From Streptomyces sp. R44 (GTDB lineage Bacteria > Actinomycetota > Actinomycetes > Streptomycetales > Streptomycetaceae): DNA of 64,000 bases. Shown here in pieces: positions 33,214 to 44,185 of the stretch. Under the pieces are notes generated by a model that saw only the letters and a list, made by a program, of their open reading frames with translations, did no database searches and was not told the DNA's origin. Position 1 is the first letter of the stretch. Each line of letters begins with the position of its first letter. The DNA is taken from the NCBI RefSeq assembly GCF_041053105.1, contig NZ_CP163444.1, positions 1-64,000 of the forward strand, read 5' to 3'. The position numbers were made by a program, and so were the translations under genes.

Positions 33214-34182
33214 ATGACCGGCATGAGAGCCGATCGACTGGTGGCGACCCTGCTGTTCCTCCAAACGCGCACCCGTGTGACCGTGGCCGAGGTCGCCGCC
33301 GAACTCGAAGTGTCGCCGCGCACCGCCCGCCGTGACCTGGAAGCCCTGTCCACAGCGGGAATCCCCGTCTACTCCCAGCGCGGCCGCGGCGGCGGCTGGT
33401 CCCTGGTCGGCGGCGCCCGCACCGAGCTCACCGGGCTGACCGCCCAGGAGATCCGGGCACTGTTCCTGCTCGCGGGCCCTTCGTCCACCACACCCGAACT
33501 CCGCACCGCACTACGCAAGCTGGTACGCGCGCTGCCCGCACCCCTGCGTCCCGGCGCCGAGGCGGCATCGCGAGCCGGTCTCGTCGACGGCACCCACTGG
33601 ACTCGAGTCGACGCCACGGCCACCGCGCCACACCTCGACGCACTCAGGCGAGCCGTGGTCGACGGAATCCAGGTGCGGCTCGGATACGCCGGGCCCGGCA
33701 AACCCGCCGGCATACGCACCGTCCATCCCCTCGGGCTCGTGGCCAAAGCGGGCCACGACTACCTCGTCGCCGAGACGGAACAGGGCCTGCGGACCTTCCG
33801 CCTCAGCCGCGTCATCTCCGTCGAGCCGACCGGCGAACCCGTTGCCCGGCCCGACGGCTTCGACCTCGCCACCGTCTGGCGCTCGTTCGCCGCACGCCTG
33901 GAAGAACGGCTGCACGCCGTGACGGTTCGGGCCCGGGCCGAGCCCGGTGCCCTGCCCATCCTGGAGCGACTGTTCGACGGACGCCTGCACATCGGCCTGT
34001 CACTCCCCGACGACGGGTGGACGGAGATACGGGTCGACGGGCCGACGCCGGAAGTCGTCGCGACACAACTGGCCGGGCTAGGGGCACGCATCGAAGTGCT
34101 GGACCCGCCGGAAGCAAGGCAGCGGCTGGCATGCCTGGCAGTTGAGCTGGCCAGAGTGTACGGACCACCGAGATCCCGCTGA
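33214..34182 (+). CDS. YafY-type HTH/WYL transcriptional regulator
   Basis: 322 residues from the ATG at 33214; an ATG at 33223 is equally possible. The DeoR-like HTH is at about residues 5-60 (RADRLVATLLFLQTRTRVTV, VSPRTARRDLEALSTAGIPV). The WYL domain spans about 150-230 (VHPLGLVAKAGHDYLVAETE, TFRLSRVISVEPTGEPVARP). A WCX-like C-terminal extension ends WTEIRVDGPTPEVVATQLAG. WYL proteins sense ligands, often nucleotides or nucleic acids. Its most likely job is control of the divergent DinB-like gene. Confidence 0.9.
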   Translation: MTGMRADRLVATLLFLQTRTRVTVAEVAAELEVSPRTARRDLEALSTAGIPVYSQRGRGGGWSLVGGARTELTGLTAQEIRALFLLAGPSSTTPELRTALRKLVRALPAPLRPGAEAASRAGLVDGTHWTRVDATATAPHLDALRRAVVDGIQVRLGYAGPGKPAGIRTVHPLGLVAKAGHDYLVAETEQGLRTFRLSRVISVEPTGEPVARPDGFDLATVWRSFAARLEERLHAVTVRARAEPGALPILERLFDGRLHIGLSLPDDGWTEIRVDGPTPEVVATQLAGLGARIEVLDPPEARQRLACLAVELARVYGPPRSR

Positions 34183-34736
34183 GCAAGGGCCGGCGGGCCG
34201 ACCCACGGGTAAATCTCCAGCGCGATCGGGGTGATCGCCGCGCGCTCGTGCCGGGTACCGCCGCTGATCGCCTGCGCCCGCCCGACGAGACCGGCGCCGG
34301 TGACGCCGAACAGCGCGGGACGGCGCCACGATCCCGTCGACCGGCCTGCAAGGAACCCCACGGCAGGGGCAAGCACCGGCATCCGCAGGCACGCAATCAC
34401 CCGCCGGGCCCGCTGCGCGGCGACCCCGCGTTCGCCGCCCTGCGGGCGGAGCTGGCGGCGGCGACGTGTCGCGCAGACGTCGGTGACAGTGGGCGCCGGA
34501 GTGCCGTGTGTCGACGAACAGGCGGGCGGTCGCTCCGGGGCCCCCGGGAGTACGCCGGACCTCCGGGACCTCCGCGGTCGCCCACCGGGCCGCATCCACG
34601 GCCGTGGCCGCCCGCACGATCGACTCGTCCAGGACGGTGGTGTCCACGACGGCCCGGTCACGGCCGGTGAATCGGGATCGTCCCCGGTACGTGGGGGGCA
34701 GCGGCGGGCAGCAGGTGACCGCCCGCATACCGCCCG
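34183..34736. other. Gene-poor 550-bp stretch
   Basis: Minus-strand translation gives SRFTGRDRAVVDTTVLDESI and, in another frame, TPIALEIYPWVGPPALAQRD. These look like scraps of coding DNA, possibly from a transposase, but no continuous gene or named family can be supported. A 28-bp sequence at 34674-34701 resembles the CRISPR repeat loosely. Confidence 0.3.
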
Positions 34737-36857
34737 TCACGTGTGGCTGGGCGGGGACGGGTGGCGGCTGCCCTGGCCGATGGCGGCGATGACGGCGCGC
34801 GCCCATACGCCGGGCGTCGGCGCGGCCAACAGACCGGCAAGACGGGCGGTGTGGGCCCGTCGTTGTGCGGGAGTCATCGCAAGGGCGGCGTGTAGCTTGT
34901 CGACCAGGTCGTGCGGGGAGTGTGGGTCGGTGAGGAGGGCGTGGCCCTTGACGTAGTCCGCGACACCGGCATAGCGCGAGAGGACCAGTACACCTGACCT
35001 GCCGGTGGCCGTGTGCGCAGTGATGTATTCCTGGGCGGTGAGATTCATTCCGTCGGCCAGGGATGTCACCCAGAAGACGTCGGCCGCCAGGTAGTGGTCG
35101 ACGACTTCCTCGAACGGCAGGGGGCTGGTGATGTATTCGACCGGCATCCAGCCGTGCCTGCGCCAGTACCCGTTGAGTTCGGCGATGGCCTCTTCGAGTT
35201 CGGCGCGGGTGGTGTCGTAGGCGTGTATCCCCTTCTCCGGCGGCGGGCATACGAGGCGGTAGTGCACTCTTCCGCGCAGCGCGGGATACAGGTTCAGGAG
35301 CTGTCCCAGGGCGTTGATCTTGTGCACGGGAGCCTTGGCGTAGTCGAGCCGTTCTACGGAGAGGATCGTCCTCTCCTCTCTGTCCTCCCCTGCGTCCGTC
35401 CCGGTCGCGGCATCGGCGCGGGCCCGGGCGAGGAGCGTGACGGCCTTGCGGTCGATGCCCAGTGGGTGCACGCCGATGCGGGGTATCCGGGCGGCGGTGC
35501 CGGCCAGGAGACTGCGGAAGTTCTGGGCGAACCCAGCGGTGTGGAAACCGGCCCAGTCCAGCTGTTCGAGGGAGGCGCGCAGCTGGTCGGCCATCGGAAG
35601 CCGTTGGAATGTCCACGGGTCGGGGAAGGGGGTGTGGTGGAACAGGCCGATCGTCAGATCGGGCCGGTGCTGTCTGAGCAGAGCGGGGACCAGCCACAGG
35701 TTGTAGTCATGCAGCCACACTGTCCCTCCGTATTCGGCCTGGCTGCTGACATGCTGGGCGAAGGCGGCGTTGACGGCCTCGTAGTCCGCCCAAGCGGCCG
35801 GGTCGTGGCGGATGAGGTGCGCTTGGGAGGTCAGGGCCGGCCACAGCGTCTCCTTGCAGGCGCGGTGGAAGTACCCGGCCCACTGGTCGGGCGGCAACGG
35901 AAGCAGCGCCAGGGGCAGTCCCGGCGGGACTGTGGCTGCCGTGGAAGCGTCCTCGGTCGTGGCGGCCGCCCATACGGCATCCAGTTCGCCCGCGTCGGTC
36001 CCGAGGGCGGACACCAGGGTCGGCAGGATCCCATTGGGGCTCGCCGGCGGCCGCCAGCGGCCTTCGCGCCGCTGCCACGGCGGACGGTGGTACCCGATCA
36101 CCACGCGCCGGGGTGACCGCACCCAGCTGAGCCGCTCCAGGGCGTCCAACACGGCCGCGGCGCCGTCCAGTGCTGGGTGGTGGACCAGCGGGTCGCCGGC
36201 TACCTGCACGACGAGTGCCGGTTCGGCGTTGCCGACGACAACTCCGTGCGCGCCGAGATGAAAGAGCGACAGGTCGTTGAGGGAGTCTCCTGCTACGAGG
36301 AGGTCTGCCCGCGGCCAGTGGAGACGGCGCATGAGTTCCCTCAGGGCGGGGCCCTTGCCCGCGTGCGGCGGGAGCACGTCGAAGTAGCGTTCCGCGGAGT
36401 GTGTCCAGGAGCATCCCAACGCCGCGACGGCGGCGGTGATCTCGTCCGACGGCCGGCCCGCGGCCAGGTAGTAGGAGCACCGGCCTTCCTGCGCAACGGT
36501 GTCCTGGTAGACGAGTTCCGTGAAGCGGTGCAATGCCTGGCGGACTCGGTGCTCTCCCGGCCATCCGGTGCGCAGCGCCGTTTCGAGCGGCTCGGCATGG
36601 GACATGTCCGTGGTGTCGATGACACTCGCCCCGACGTCCGCGATGATCCATTGCGGCCAGGGGACGTAGAGATCCGCGTTCAGCAGGGTTCGGACCGAGG
36701 CGAGGTTGCGGCCCGTCGCGTAAACCACGGTGATGTCGCGGTGCCGGTCCAGTGCGCGGCGCAGTCGGTGGCGGCTGTCCTCGTCGCCTCCCAAGAGCGT
36801 GCCGTCAAGGTCGGTGACCAGGACTTTCTCCACCGGAGCTGCCTCGGTGCCGGACAT
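34737..36857 (-). CDS. Fused HAD phosphatase and GT20 synthase (glucosylglycerol-phosphate or trehalose-phosphate type)
   Basis: 706 residues, AGGAAGGA ribosome site. The N-terminal 260 residues form a HAD phosphatase of the sucrose-phosphatase type: VLVTDLDGTLLGGDED (DxD at 16-18), VVYATGRNLASVRTLL, and ADLLVAGDSLNDLSLF with GHAD-like Asp. The C-terminal 430 residues are a GT20 synthase: VWLHDYNLWLVPALLRQHRP, IGLFHHTPFPDPWTFQRLP, AGFHTAGFAQNFRSLL, GVHPLGIDRKAV, ERTILSVERLDYAKAPVHKI and VTSLADGMNLTAQEYITAHT. The phosphatase-first order matches fused glucosylglycerol-phosphate synthase/phosphatases. The usual OtsA-OtsB order is different. The product is probably a compatible solute such as glucosylglycerol or trehalose. 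No operon partner is certain. Confidence 0.85.
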   Translation of the reverse strand: MSGTEAAPVEKVLVTDLDGTLLGGDEDSRHRLRRALDRHRDITVVYATGRNLASVRTLLNADLYVPWPQWIIADVGASVIDTTDMSHAEPLETALRTGWPGEHRVRQALHRFTELVYQDTVAQEGRCSYYLAAGRPSDEITAAVAALGCSWTHSAERYFDVLPPHAGKGPALRELMRRLHWPRADLLVAGDSLNDLSLFHLGAHGVVVGNAEPALVVQVAGDPLVHHPALDGAAAVLDALERLSWVRSPRRVVIGYHRPPWQRREGRWRPPASPNGILPTLVSALGTDAGELDAVWAAATTEDASTAATVPPGLPLALLPLPPDQWAGYFHRACKETLWPALTSQAHLIRHDPAAWADYEAVNAAFAQHVSSQAEYGGTVWLHDYNLWLVPALLRQHRPDLTIGLFHHTPFPDPWTFQRLPMADQLRASLEQLDWAGFHTAGFAQNFRSLLAGTAARIPRIGVHPLGIDRKAVTLLARARADAATGTDAGEDREERTILSVERLDYAKAPVHKINALGQLLNLYPALRGRVHYRLVCPPPEKGIHAYDTTRAELEEAIAELNGYWRRHGWMPVEYITSPLPFEEVVDHYLAADVFWVTSLADGMNLTAQEYITAHTATGRSGVLVLSRYAGVADYVKGHALLTDPHSPHDLVDKLHAALAMTPAQRRAHTARLAGLLAAPTPGVWARAVIAAIGQGSRHPSPPSHT

Positions 36858-36902
36858 GGCGGATCCTTCCTAGGCCCCCTTGGCTGGGAGTTGCTTGGGA
36901 GT

Positions 36903-37373
36903 TCACCAGCCAGGGTCGTGGGTCACTGGGTCGAGCGCGGTGAAGTCGGAACGGGAGGAGCCGGCGTCGTGGGGGCCGTCGGTGTTCCGCTCGGTCCGCA
37001 GCAGCTCTTCTTGGATGGCGTGTATCGCCCTGCCCAGTCTGGCCAGGTGAAAGTCGGGGCTTGCCAGAAGGCGGGCGACCGTCCCGTGCGGCGCGTCGAC
37101 CGCAGAGCCGAGCAGGTCGTCCACCAGGCGGGCGTGCCCGAGCACCAGGTCCGCGTCTCGTGTGTCCGGTGGCACTACGCCGGCGGCCTTTGAGCCGTGC
37201 GGAAGACTGAACGCGAACGAGACGTCCCGCGTCTCACCGGCGACGGCGTCCTGGCCCGGGCACCCGTCTGTAGTCCGATCGGCCGACGGGTGCTGCGTCA
37301 CGGTGACCTGCACGTGCGTGTACCCGTGGCGGGGCCTGGGCTTGGACCTGATGCGCTCGATCCTCGGTGACAC
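36903..37373 (-). CDS. Hypothetical protein, 156 residues
   Basis: GTG start with AAGGAGC upstream. The first 60 residues are polar. The rest is helical (ADLVLGHARLVDDLLGSAVD, ARLLASPDFHLARLGRAIHA). I recognise no family. It is 45 bp upstream of the phosphatase-synthase gene on the same strand and could be co-transcribed with it. Confidence 0.5.
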   Translation of the reverse strand: MSPRIERIRSKPRPRHGYTHVQVTVTQHPSADRTTDGCPGQDAVAGETRDVSFAFSLPHGSKAAGVVPPDTRDADLVLGHARLVDDLLGSAVDAPHGTVARLLASPDFHLARLGRAIHAIQEELLRTERNTDGPHDAGSSRSDFTALDPVTHDPGW

Positions 37374-37605
37374 GGAAGTGCTCCTTCCTGCGGGCAGGCG
37401 GCGTCCCCAGCATTGCCTCCGGGCCGGGACCCGGGCACTCGGGGCTCTGCCATTGGAGTGACGCTCCTGCTGGGGGTATTCAGGCGAATCGGGATGTCCG
37501 CATCAGGCCTGACCAGGCGAAACCCGCCCGCCGCGTGATCACTGTCCAGCCACGTGCCCGCAGAGTTGGCGAGCCGAGGCAGCGCTGATCGTCCCGAGCC
37601 TCATC

Positions 37606-38705
37606 CCTGTTGTTCATGATCCGGGGGGGGCACCGGGCCCGGCGGCATCGACGGACCGCAGATGAGGAGCTTGAGCACCGGCTTCACCCGAGCCGGAAGA
37701 GCTCTCCGAAACGTGGATGTGGCAGCTCGGTGCCCAGGCAAGGCCGGACGAAAGCGTGATGGAGGGGCCTGCATGTGATCGACACCGGCGACATCTGCGT
37801 CTTCCTCGGCCTGGACGTCGGCAAAGGCGAACACCACGCCACCGGCGTCGCCCAAGCCGGGAAGAAGGCCTTCGACAGGTGCCTGCCCAACACCGAACCC
37901 AAACTCCGCGAGCTGTTCGCCAAGTTGCAGGCCATGCACGGAACCGTGCTGGTCGTGGTCGGCCAGCCGGCGTCGATCGGCGCCCTGCCGCCGGCGGTCG
38001 GCAGGGACATGGGCTGCCCGGTCGCCTATCTGCCGGGGCTGACGGTGCGGCGGATCGCCGACCTCTATCCAGGGGAGGCGAAGACGCACACGAAGGACGC
38101 GTTCGTCATTGCGGACGCGGCCCGTGCGATGCCGCACACCCTGCGGGCTATCGACGGCGAGGACGAGACGATCGCCGAGCTGGAGATGATCGTCGGGGTT
38201 CGACGACGACCTCGCAGGGGAGGCCACCCGCGTCGCCAACCGGATGCACGGCCTGCTGATCCAGATCCATCCCTCGCTGGAACGGGTGCTGCGGCCGCGG
38301 CTGCAGCACCCGGCCGTCCTGACCTTGCTGGAACGGTTCGGGTCACCGGCACAGATACACAAGGCGGGCCGTCGGCGGCTGGTCACGCTGCTGCGGCCGA
38401 AGGAGCCGAGGATGGCCGAGCGGCCTGGTCGGTGAGATCTTCGCCAGGCTGGACGAGCAGACCGTGACGGTCCCGGGGACCGAGGCGGCCGCGCTGATCG
38501 TCCCGAGCCTGGCCGCATCACTGACCCGCAGTTCCGGGTCATCGATCCGCGGCGAGCAGCCCTCCAGAAGGGAGACAAGCAGCTCAAACGAGCCTTCTTC
38601 CTCTCCGTGTTCGCCGCCCTGGCCGACCCGGCATCCCGTACCTACTACGACAAGAAGATCCCCCGGGGCAAGCACCACACCCAGGTCGACCGGCAGATCG
38701 GGTAA
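37606..38705 (+). mobile_element. Decayed IS110 copy with intact left end
   Basis: The non-coding left end (37606-37774) matches 17888-18060 closely, including the hairpin CCGGCT/AGCCGG. The transposase starts at GTG 37775 (DTGDICVFLGLDVGKGEHHA) but shifts frame near 38196, again near 38428, and has lost about 70 codons between SLAASLT and RSSGSSIRGEQ. It ends early after KKIPRGKHHTQ. The left flank (37585-37600, GCTGATCGTCCCGAGCCT) repeats an internal piece of the same transposase (38496-38512), so this copy probably sits in or beside another IS110 scrap. Inactive. Confidence 0.85.
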
Positions 38706-38800
38706 CGCCCGGGAAACGTCTTGTCGGTTCGAATGGCCGCGGCGGGTCACGGTGGCCCGCCGCGGCCATCGGGTCCGCGTCGTGATCGCGAGGTTTCGCC

Positions 38801-39649
38801 ATGAGTTCAGCCAGTCGCCCACGAGTGTCGCGAAGGACCCTGCTCGCTGCCGGTACCGCCCTCGGGCTTTCCGGTCCGGTGTCGGGGTCGGCGGCTGCCG
38901 TGCCGAAGCTCGGGGACCCGGCCGGCGGGCACCTTGTGCTTGATTACGGACCGAGTCAGCCCACCGGCTGGCCGGAGATGCCGGGCAAACCGATCGGGAC
39001 TCTGGGCGGGCACACCGCCTCCAAGGACTTCACCTTCAACGGCGTCCCGCACCGCATCACCCTCCTCCCCTCCGGGCAGCACGGAGCCTCCACCGAACCC
39101 GTCTACCAGGCCCTTCCCACGGACCTGACCGTCGGCTTCGAGCAGACCCTCGCCGCCGCGTTCGGCGCGCACTACGCGTTCCGCTACGTCGGCGGCTTTC
39201 GGGGAAAGGGAGAGTTCCGCGTCCAGTCGTACAGCGTCTTCGCCACCGAGGCGACGGAGGAGCGGTCGGCAACGACCTTCGGAGGCGGGCTCTACGTCGT
39301 GTACGAGCCCGACCTGCGCGCAGGCGATCCGGGCATCCACGAGACCCTGCGCTGGATCCAGGTGGTCCGTCAGTCCGGGACCGTCGAGAACAGGCACGAG
39401 GTCGACAACATCGGCAGGGCGAACCCCTTCTACATGGACGGCGGGCTGACCTCGATCCATGGCATCGAGGTCAGCAACTTCCACGACACCTCTCAGATCT
39501 CGTTCGATGGCAGGGCCGACCTCGACGAGGAGTTCGCGGCCGAGACCTTCCTGACGCATGACACCGGGACCAGAGACCGGTCGGGTCGGGCCGTCGTGCG
39601 CGTTCTCGGCGGGATCAGGTGGGGATGGCGGGTGCGTCCGGTGGGGTGA
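38801..39649 (+). CDS. Tat-exported protein, unknown function
   Basis: 282 residues. The N-terminus RVSRRTLLAAGTALGLSGPV is a twin-arginine signal, with cleavage near GSAAAVP. The mature part is beta-rich (LVLDYGPSQPTGWPEMPGKP, SKDFTFNGVPHRITLLP, GKGEFRVQSYSVFATEATEE). It contains no motif I know. Folded export by Tat suggests a cofactor or a fast-folding enzyme. It starts about 100 bp after the decayed IS110 copy and is followed by a strong terminator. Confidence 0.65.
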   Translation: MSSASRPRVSRRTLLAAGTALGLSGPVSGSAAAVPKLGDPAGGHLVLDYGPSQPTGWPEMPGKPIGTLGGHTASKDFTFNGVPHRITLLPSGQHGASTEPVYQALPTDLTVGFEQTLAAAFGAHYAFRYVGGFRGKGEFRVQSYSVFATEATEERSATTFGGGLYVVYEPDLRAGDPGIHETLRWIQVVRQSGTVENRHEVDNIGRANPFYMDGGLTSIHGIEVSNFHDTSQISFDGRADLDEEFAAETFLTHDTGTRDRSGRAVVRVLGGIRWGWRVRPVG

Positions 39650-39668
39650 CCGTCCCTCGCACCGCCTT

Positions 39669-39705
39669 CGGCCTGCCGCTTCGCTCCACGCGAGGCGGCA
39701 GGCCG
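39669..39705. terminator. Strong bidirectional stem-loop
   Basis: CGGCCTGCCGC and GCGGCAGGCCG form a perfect 11-bp stem around a 15-base loop. It is followed by TTTGG. It separates the Tat protein gene from the convergent ABC operon. Confidence 0.85.
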
Positions 39706-39726
39706 CTTTGGTCGGTCCGTGGCCGG

Positions 39727-40932
39727 TCAGGGGGTGGCCAGGGCCTCTGTGGGCGAGAGGCGGGAGGCGCGGACGGCCGGATAGAGGCCGGCCAGGGTGC
39801 CGATGGCCAGGGTGGCGGCGATGCCGCCGAGGATCGCCCAGGCGGGTATCACCGCGGGCCAGCCCTGGGAGACGGCGTACCCGGTGGTCACAGCCGCCCC
39901 GAGCAACGCGCCGCCCGCCCCGCCCAGGGCGGACAGCAGCAGGGATTCCGCCAGGAACTGGGTGCGGATGTGTCCGCGGGTGGCGCCCAGGGAGCGGCGC
40001 AGGCCGATCTCGGCGCGGCGTTCCAGAACGGAGATGACCATCGTGTTGGCCACGCCGACGCCGCCGACGAGCAGGGCCACCGCGCCGAGGCCGAGGAGAA
40101 GGCCGGTGAAGGCTTTGCTCGCGGCCTGTTTGGCGACCAGGGCGTCGGAGGGCCGGGAGACCTTGACCTCGTTCGGCGCCGCGGGATTCGCGGTGGTGCC
40201 GAGGACGGACCTGACCGCTTCCACGTCGGCGTCCGCGCTGCGGACGTACACACGGGTGGGCCGGCCGTCGAAGCCCAGGGCAGTCTCGGCGGCCGGCCAG
40301 CCGACGAGGGCCGCGGAGTCCAGCTCCGGGGCGAGGGCGACCGGTTCGAGGATTCCGATGACGGTGACCCATCGTCCGCCGATCAGTACGCGGGTGTCCG
40401 GGCGGGCTTCGCCGATGCCCAGTCGCTGGGCGGCCTCGGCGCCGAGCACGGTCGCCGGGTATCTGCCGGTCGCCGCGTTGAGCCATGTGCCGTTGCGCAG
40501 CCTGGCCCCGGTGGCGGCGGGGAGGCTCGTCCGTACCGCGTACGTGGTGATGCCGCCGTTCTCCGCTTCGGGGATCTTCCCGGTGCGGAAGACGTCGGTG
40601 TCGGGGAGCTTGCCGATGGCCGATGTGGAGGTCACCGGCCGGATTCGCGAGATCATCCTTTCGGCGGTGGCCGGGAGTCGGGCCGTTCCTCCGGTCAGGG
40701 TGTCGCCCGGGGCCACGGTGAGCAGGTTGGTTCCGAGGGTGTCGAGGGTGCGGTCGAGCTCTGCGCGGGAGGACGAGGAGACCCCGACCACGGAGACCAT
40801 CGCGGCGATGCCGATGGCGATGCCCAGCGCGGAGAGCACAGCGCGTGTCGGGCGGGTTCGCAGGCCCACGGCGCCGACCGTGACCAGGTCGCCGGGTCTG
40901 ATCCGGGCCGGCCGCAGGGTGTCGGTGGTCAT
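39727..40932 (-). CDS. MacB/FtsX-type ABC transporter permease
   Basis: 401 residues with four membrane helices: one near the N-terminus ([24 protein letters not shown]), then a large outside domain, then three at the end ([81 protein letters not shown]). This is the classic MacB layout with the periplasmic-type core domain and the C-terminal FtsX motif. Its ATG overlaps the ATPase stop (ATGA). It works with the adaptor and ATPase encoded upstream. Confidence 0.93.
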   Translation of the reverse strand: MTTDTLRPARIRPGDLVTVGAVGLRTRPTRAVLSALGIAIGIAAMVSVVGVSSSSRAELDRTLDTLGTNLLTVAPGDTLTGGTARLPATAERMISRIRPVTSTSAIGKLPDTDVFRTGKIPEAENGGITTYAVRTSLPAATGARLRNGTWLNAATGRYPATVLGAEAAQRLGIGEARPDTRVLIGGRWVTVIGILEPVALAPELDSAALVGWPAAETALGFDGRPTRVYVRSADADVEAVRSVLGTTANPAAPNEVKVSRPSDALVAKQAASKAFTGLLLGLGAVALLVGGVGVANTMVISVLERRAEIGLRRSLGATRGHIRTQFLAESLLLSALGGAGGALLGAAVTTGYAVSQGWPAVIPAWAILGGIAATLAIGTLAGLYPAVRASRLSPTEALATP

Positions 40933-41633
40933 CGGCTCACCTCCCCTGCCGGTACCTGTGCCGACTTCTGTTGGCGTACGTCGTCGGTGACCCGGCCGTC
41001 GCGCATGCGTACCTGCCGGGGCAGGGACGCGGCGAGCTCCCGGTCGTGGGTGATGATCACGACCGTGGTGCCAGTGGCATGCAGCTCGTGAAGCAGCTGC
41101 ATCACCTCCTGCCCGGACACCGAGTCCAGTGCCCCGGTCGGCTCGTCGGCGAGCAGTAGCGCCGGGTCGCCGGCCACCGCACGGGCGATGGCCACGCGCT
41201 GGCGCTCGCCGCCCGACAGCTCGTGCGGGTGGTGGTCCGTGCGGTGGCCGAGCCCGACGCGTTCGAGGACCGCAGTCGCGCGGCGCCTGCGCTCGGCGGG
41301 CCGCAGCCCGCTGTAGAGGAGACCGTCGGCGACGTTGTCCAGCGCGGAGGTGCCGGCGGCGAGGTGGAACTGCTGAAAGACGAACCCGATCCGGGAGGCG
41401 CGCAGGGCGGACAGCTCGCTGTCGGACAGAGCGCCGACGTCGTGGCCTGCTACGTGTACGCGACCGGTGGTGGGCCGGTCCAGGGTGCCGAGCAGATTCA
41501 GCATGGTGGACTTGCCGGAGCCCGAGGGGCCGACGATGGCGGCGAGTTCGCCGGGGCCGATGGTCAGGGACACCCCGTCGAGGGCGGTCACCCCACCGGG
41601 GTAGGTCTTGGTCACATTCGTGAGGGTGATCAC
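40929..41633 (-). CDS. MacB/LolD-type ABC transporter ATPase
   Basis: 234 residues, GTG start overlapping the adaptor stop (GTGA). Walker A is [10 protein letters not shown] (about 38-47), Q-loop FVFQQFHL, signature [14 protein letters not shown], Walker [14 protein letters not shown], and switch IITHD. The sequence is a typical LolD/MacB ATPase that drives mechanotransmission rather than substrate translocation through a pore. Confidence 0.95.
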   Translation of the reverse strand: MITLTNVTKTYPGGVTALDGVSLTIGPGELAAIVGPSGSGKSTMLNLLGTLDRPTTGRVHVAGHDVGALSDSELSALRASRIGFVFQQFHLAAGTSALDNVADGLLYSGLRPAERRRRATAVLERVGLGHRTDHHPHELSGGERQRVAIARAVAGDPALLLADEPTGALDSVSGQEVMQLLHELHATGTTVVIITHDRELAASLPRQVRMRDGRVTDDVRQQKSAQVPAGEVSR

Positions 41634-42778
41634 TTGGGTATCCCCACCTTGACACCCTGGGAGATGCCGCTGCCGGAGATCTCCACCCGGCCTTCGGCGA
41701 ACAGCCCCGTGGTGACGGGGACGTACGTCGAGGTCGAGCCCTTGACCACCTCCACCCCGAAGCCGCCCTCGGCGAGGGCGAGCAGCGCGGAGACCGGCAC
41801 GGTGAGGACGTTCTCGCGGGTGTCCGCGGTGAAGGTCACGTGGGCACCGGCCTCGTCGTACCCTCGGACGGCCGCGCGGGCCTTGGCGTCCGTGAGCCCG
41901 ACGACCACCTTGATCTTCGTCTCGGCCTTCTTCTGTCCCTCGGCGGGCTTGGAGACGCTGGAGACCTCGGTGATCGTGCCCCGGACCACGGCTCCGTCCG
42001 GGAGTGTGACCTCGACGGGCCCGCCCTGCTTGGCGAGCCGCCGGTCGGCGGTGTCCAGCTCCGCAGTGACGGCCTTGGCGGTGCCGGTGTACGACAGCAC
42101 GTTCTGGCCTGGTCCTGTCTGGTCTCCCGGCTCGGTCTTCAGGCCGGCGACGCGGATCGCGCCGGTGGTGAAGACGACCCGGCCGGGCTCCACGGTCCCG
42201 GTCTTCTTCAGGCCGAGGTCGTCCTGCCACCGCCGTACGGCTCTGACCGTGGCGTCGGTGTACTCCTCGTCGGGCGTGAACCCTGTGTAGCCGAGCGCGG
42301 CGAGGTTCTCCTCCAGTTGCCTGACGTCGGTTCCCTCGGAGCCCTTCGCCAGGGCGCGATAGGCCGGGAGCGATCCGTACAGCACTACGACGGGCTGGTT
42401 GTCCACTGCGTAAAGGGCCTTGCCACGGGTGATTTCCGCGCCCGGCGCAGGGAGTCGGGTGAGCGTGCCCGGAAGTCGGCCGACCGCGGTGCGCTCCGTA
42501 CCGAAACCGAGCCGGGCGTCGGCGCTCCTGGTGTCCTTGAGCGTCTGTCGGAGCACTTCGGCCGTTGCCGGGGGTAGCCCGTTCGCCGCCTTGCTCGCGT
42601 CCTTGCTGTTGCTGTCCGGGGCGAGGACGACCGCCGTGCCCGCGCCGGCCGCGGCCAGGACGAGGACGGCGGCCGTCATCTTCGTGACGCGTCGCGTACG
42701 GTGTCGCCGACGGCCGCGCTGGGGCGATGGATCCGCCTGCTGCTCGTCGAAGGGCTCATCGGGGTCCGTGACCGTCAC
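41630..42778 (-). CDS. Efflux adaptor with peptidoglycan-binding domain
   Basis: 382 residues, GTG start overlapping the lipoprotein gene's stop. One membrane helix near the N-terminus ([20 protein letters not shown]). A peptidoglycan_binding_1 repeat follows ([40 protein letters not shown]). A membrane-fusion/HlyD-like beta domain comes last ([40 protein letters not shown]). Such adaptors link a MacB pump to the cell wall in Gram-positives. Confidence 0.9.
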   Translation of the reverse strand: MTVTDPDEPFDEQQADPSPQRGRRRHRTRRVTKMTAAVLVLAAAGAGTAVVLAPDSNSKDASKAANGLPPATAEVLRQTLKDTRSADARLGFGTERTAVGRLPGTLTRLPAPGAEITRGKALYAVDNQPVVVLYGSLPAYRALAKGSEGTDVRQLEENLAALGYTGFTPDEEYTDATVRAVRRWQDDLGLKKTGTVEPGRVVFTTGAIRVAGLKTEPGDQTGPGQNVLSYTGTAKAVTAELDTADRRLAKQGGPVEVTLPDGAVVRGTITEVSSVSKPAEGQKKAETKIKVVVGLTDAKARAAVRGYDEAGAHVTFTADTRENVLTVPVSALLALAEGGFGVEVVKGSTSTYVPVTTGLFAEGRVEISGSGISQGVKVGIPK

Positions 42779-43308
42779 TGGGCGCTCCCCGCCTGCTCGC
42801 GCTCGCCCTGGGCGCCGCCGCACTTCTTCCACGCCTTCTCGAAGTCCGGGTCCTCGGCCTGCGCGGGGCCGATGTCGATGCCCTGGCCCTCCTTGGGGTC
42901 GGCGAAGTCCGCCACGTCGTTCTCGCGCATGCACCGCGCGAGGTCGAGCATGGCCTTGCGGTCCTTGGAGTCGTCCTGGTCGGCAGGCGCCGGCGGTGCG
43001 ACCGAGCGGCACGCCTCGATGGCCTTGTCGGCCTTCTCCTTGTTCGCGCCGTCGACGGAGAGCCCGATGCCCTGCCCAGGCTTGGGGTCCGCCACGTCCA
43101 GGCCCTGCTGGCGCAGGCACCGCGCGTACCTCACGTTCATTTCGTCCCGGCTCAGGCCGGGAGCGGCGCTGGTGGTCGCGCTCCTGGTGCCGCCGTTGGC
43201 GGAGGCCACCCCGGTGCCGTCGGCCCCGGACCCACATCCGGTGAGTGTCAGGGTCAGGGCGGCCAGGGGCAGCGCAGCAAACCAGGCGGGGGTGCGTGTA
43301 CGAGGCAT
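42775..43308 (-). CDS. Lipoprotein of the efflux operon
   Basis: 177 residues with AAGGAG before the ATG. Signal peptide with lipobox LTLTGCGS. The mature part has two similar halves: NVRYARCLRQQGLDVADPKP GQG and DLARCMRENDVADFADPKEG QGIDIG, each with one central Cys and a CxxxxG/N-D-F/V-DP motif. This repeat is seen in unnamed lipoproteins encoded next to actinobacterial MacB-like pumps. It is probably an extracellular partner that senses or delivers substrate. First gene of the four-gene operon. Confidence 0.85.
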   Translation of the reverse strand: MPRTRTPAWFAALPLAALTLTLTGCGSGADGTGVASANGGTRSATTSAAPGLSRDEMNVRYARCLRQQGLDVADPKPGQGIGLSVDGANKEKADKAIEACRSVAPPAPADQDDSKDRKAMLDLARCMRENDVADFADPKEGQGIDIGPAQAEDPDFEKAWKKCGGAQGEREQAGSAQ

Positions 43309-43528
43309 GTGGGGCGTCTCCTTGCCGAAGGGCCGGCGGGGTGCCGACCGACGGAAGGGATGCAACTCCCGGTGCCGTTACCTCGCTGTTTCCCCGTCGG
43401 GCGCCGGCCTCGAACGAACCCGGTGGGCGATCGCTTACGGGAAGGAAACGGCCCCCTGTACGACCATGGACCCGAGAAATTCACCGCCCGCCGGACGGGC
43501 GGCGGCCCCGAGGAAAGGACGGCAACGG

Positions 43529-44181
<653 letters not shown>

Positions 44182-44185
<4 letters not shown>

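Noticed and set aside
34674..34701. 28-bp sequence GGGATCGTCCCC...GGGGGGCAG resembling the CRISPR repeat
   Set aside because: No partner at plus or minus 61 bp and several mismatches in the core; kept only as a note in the intergenic entry.
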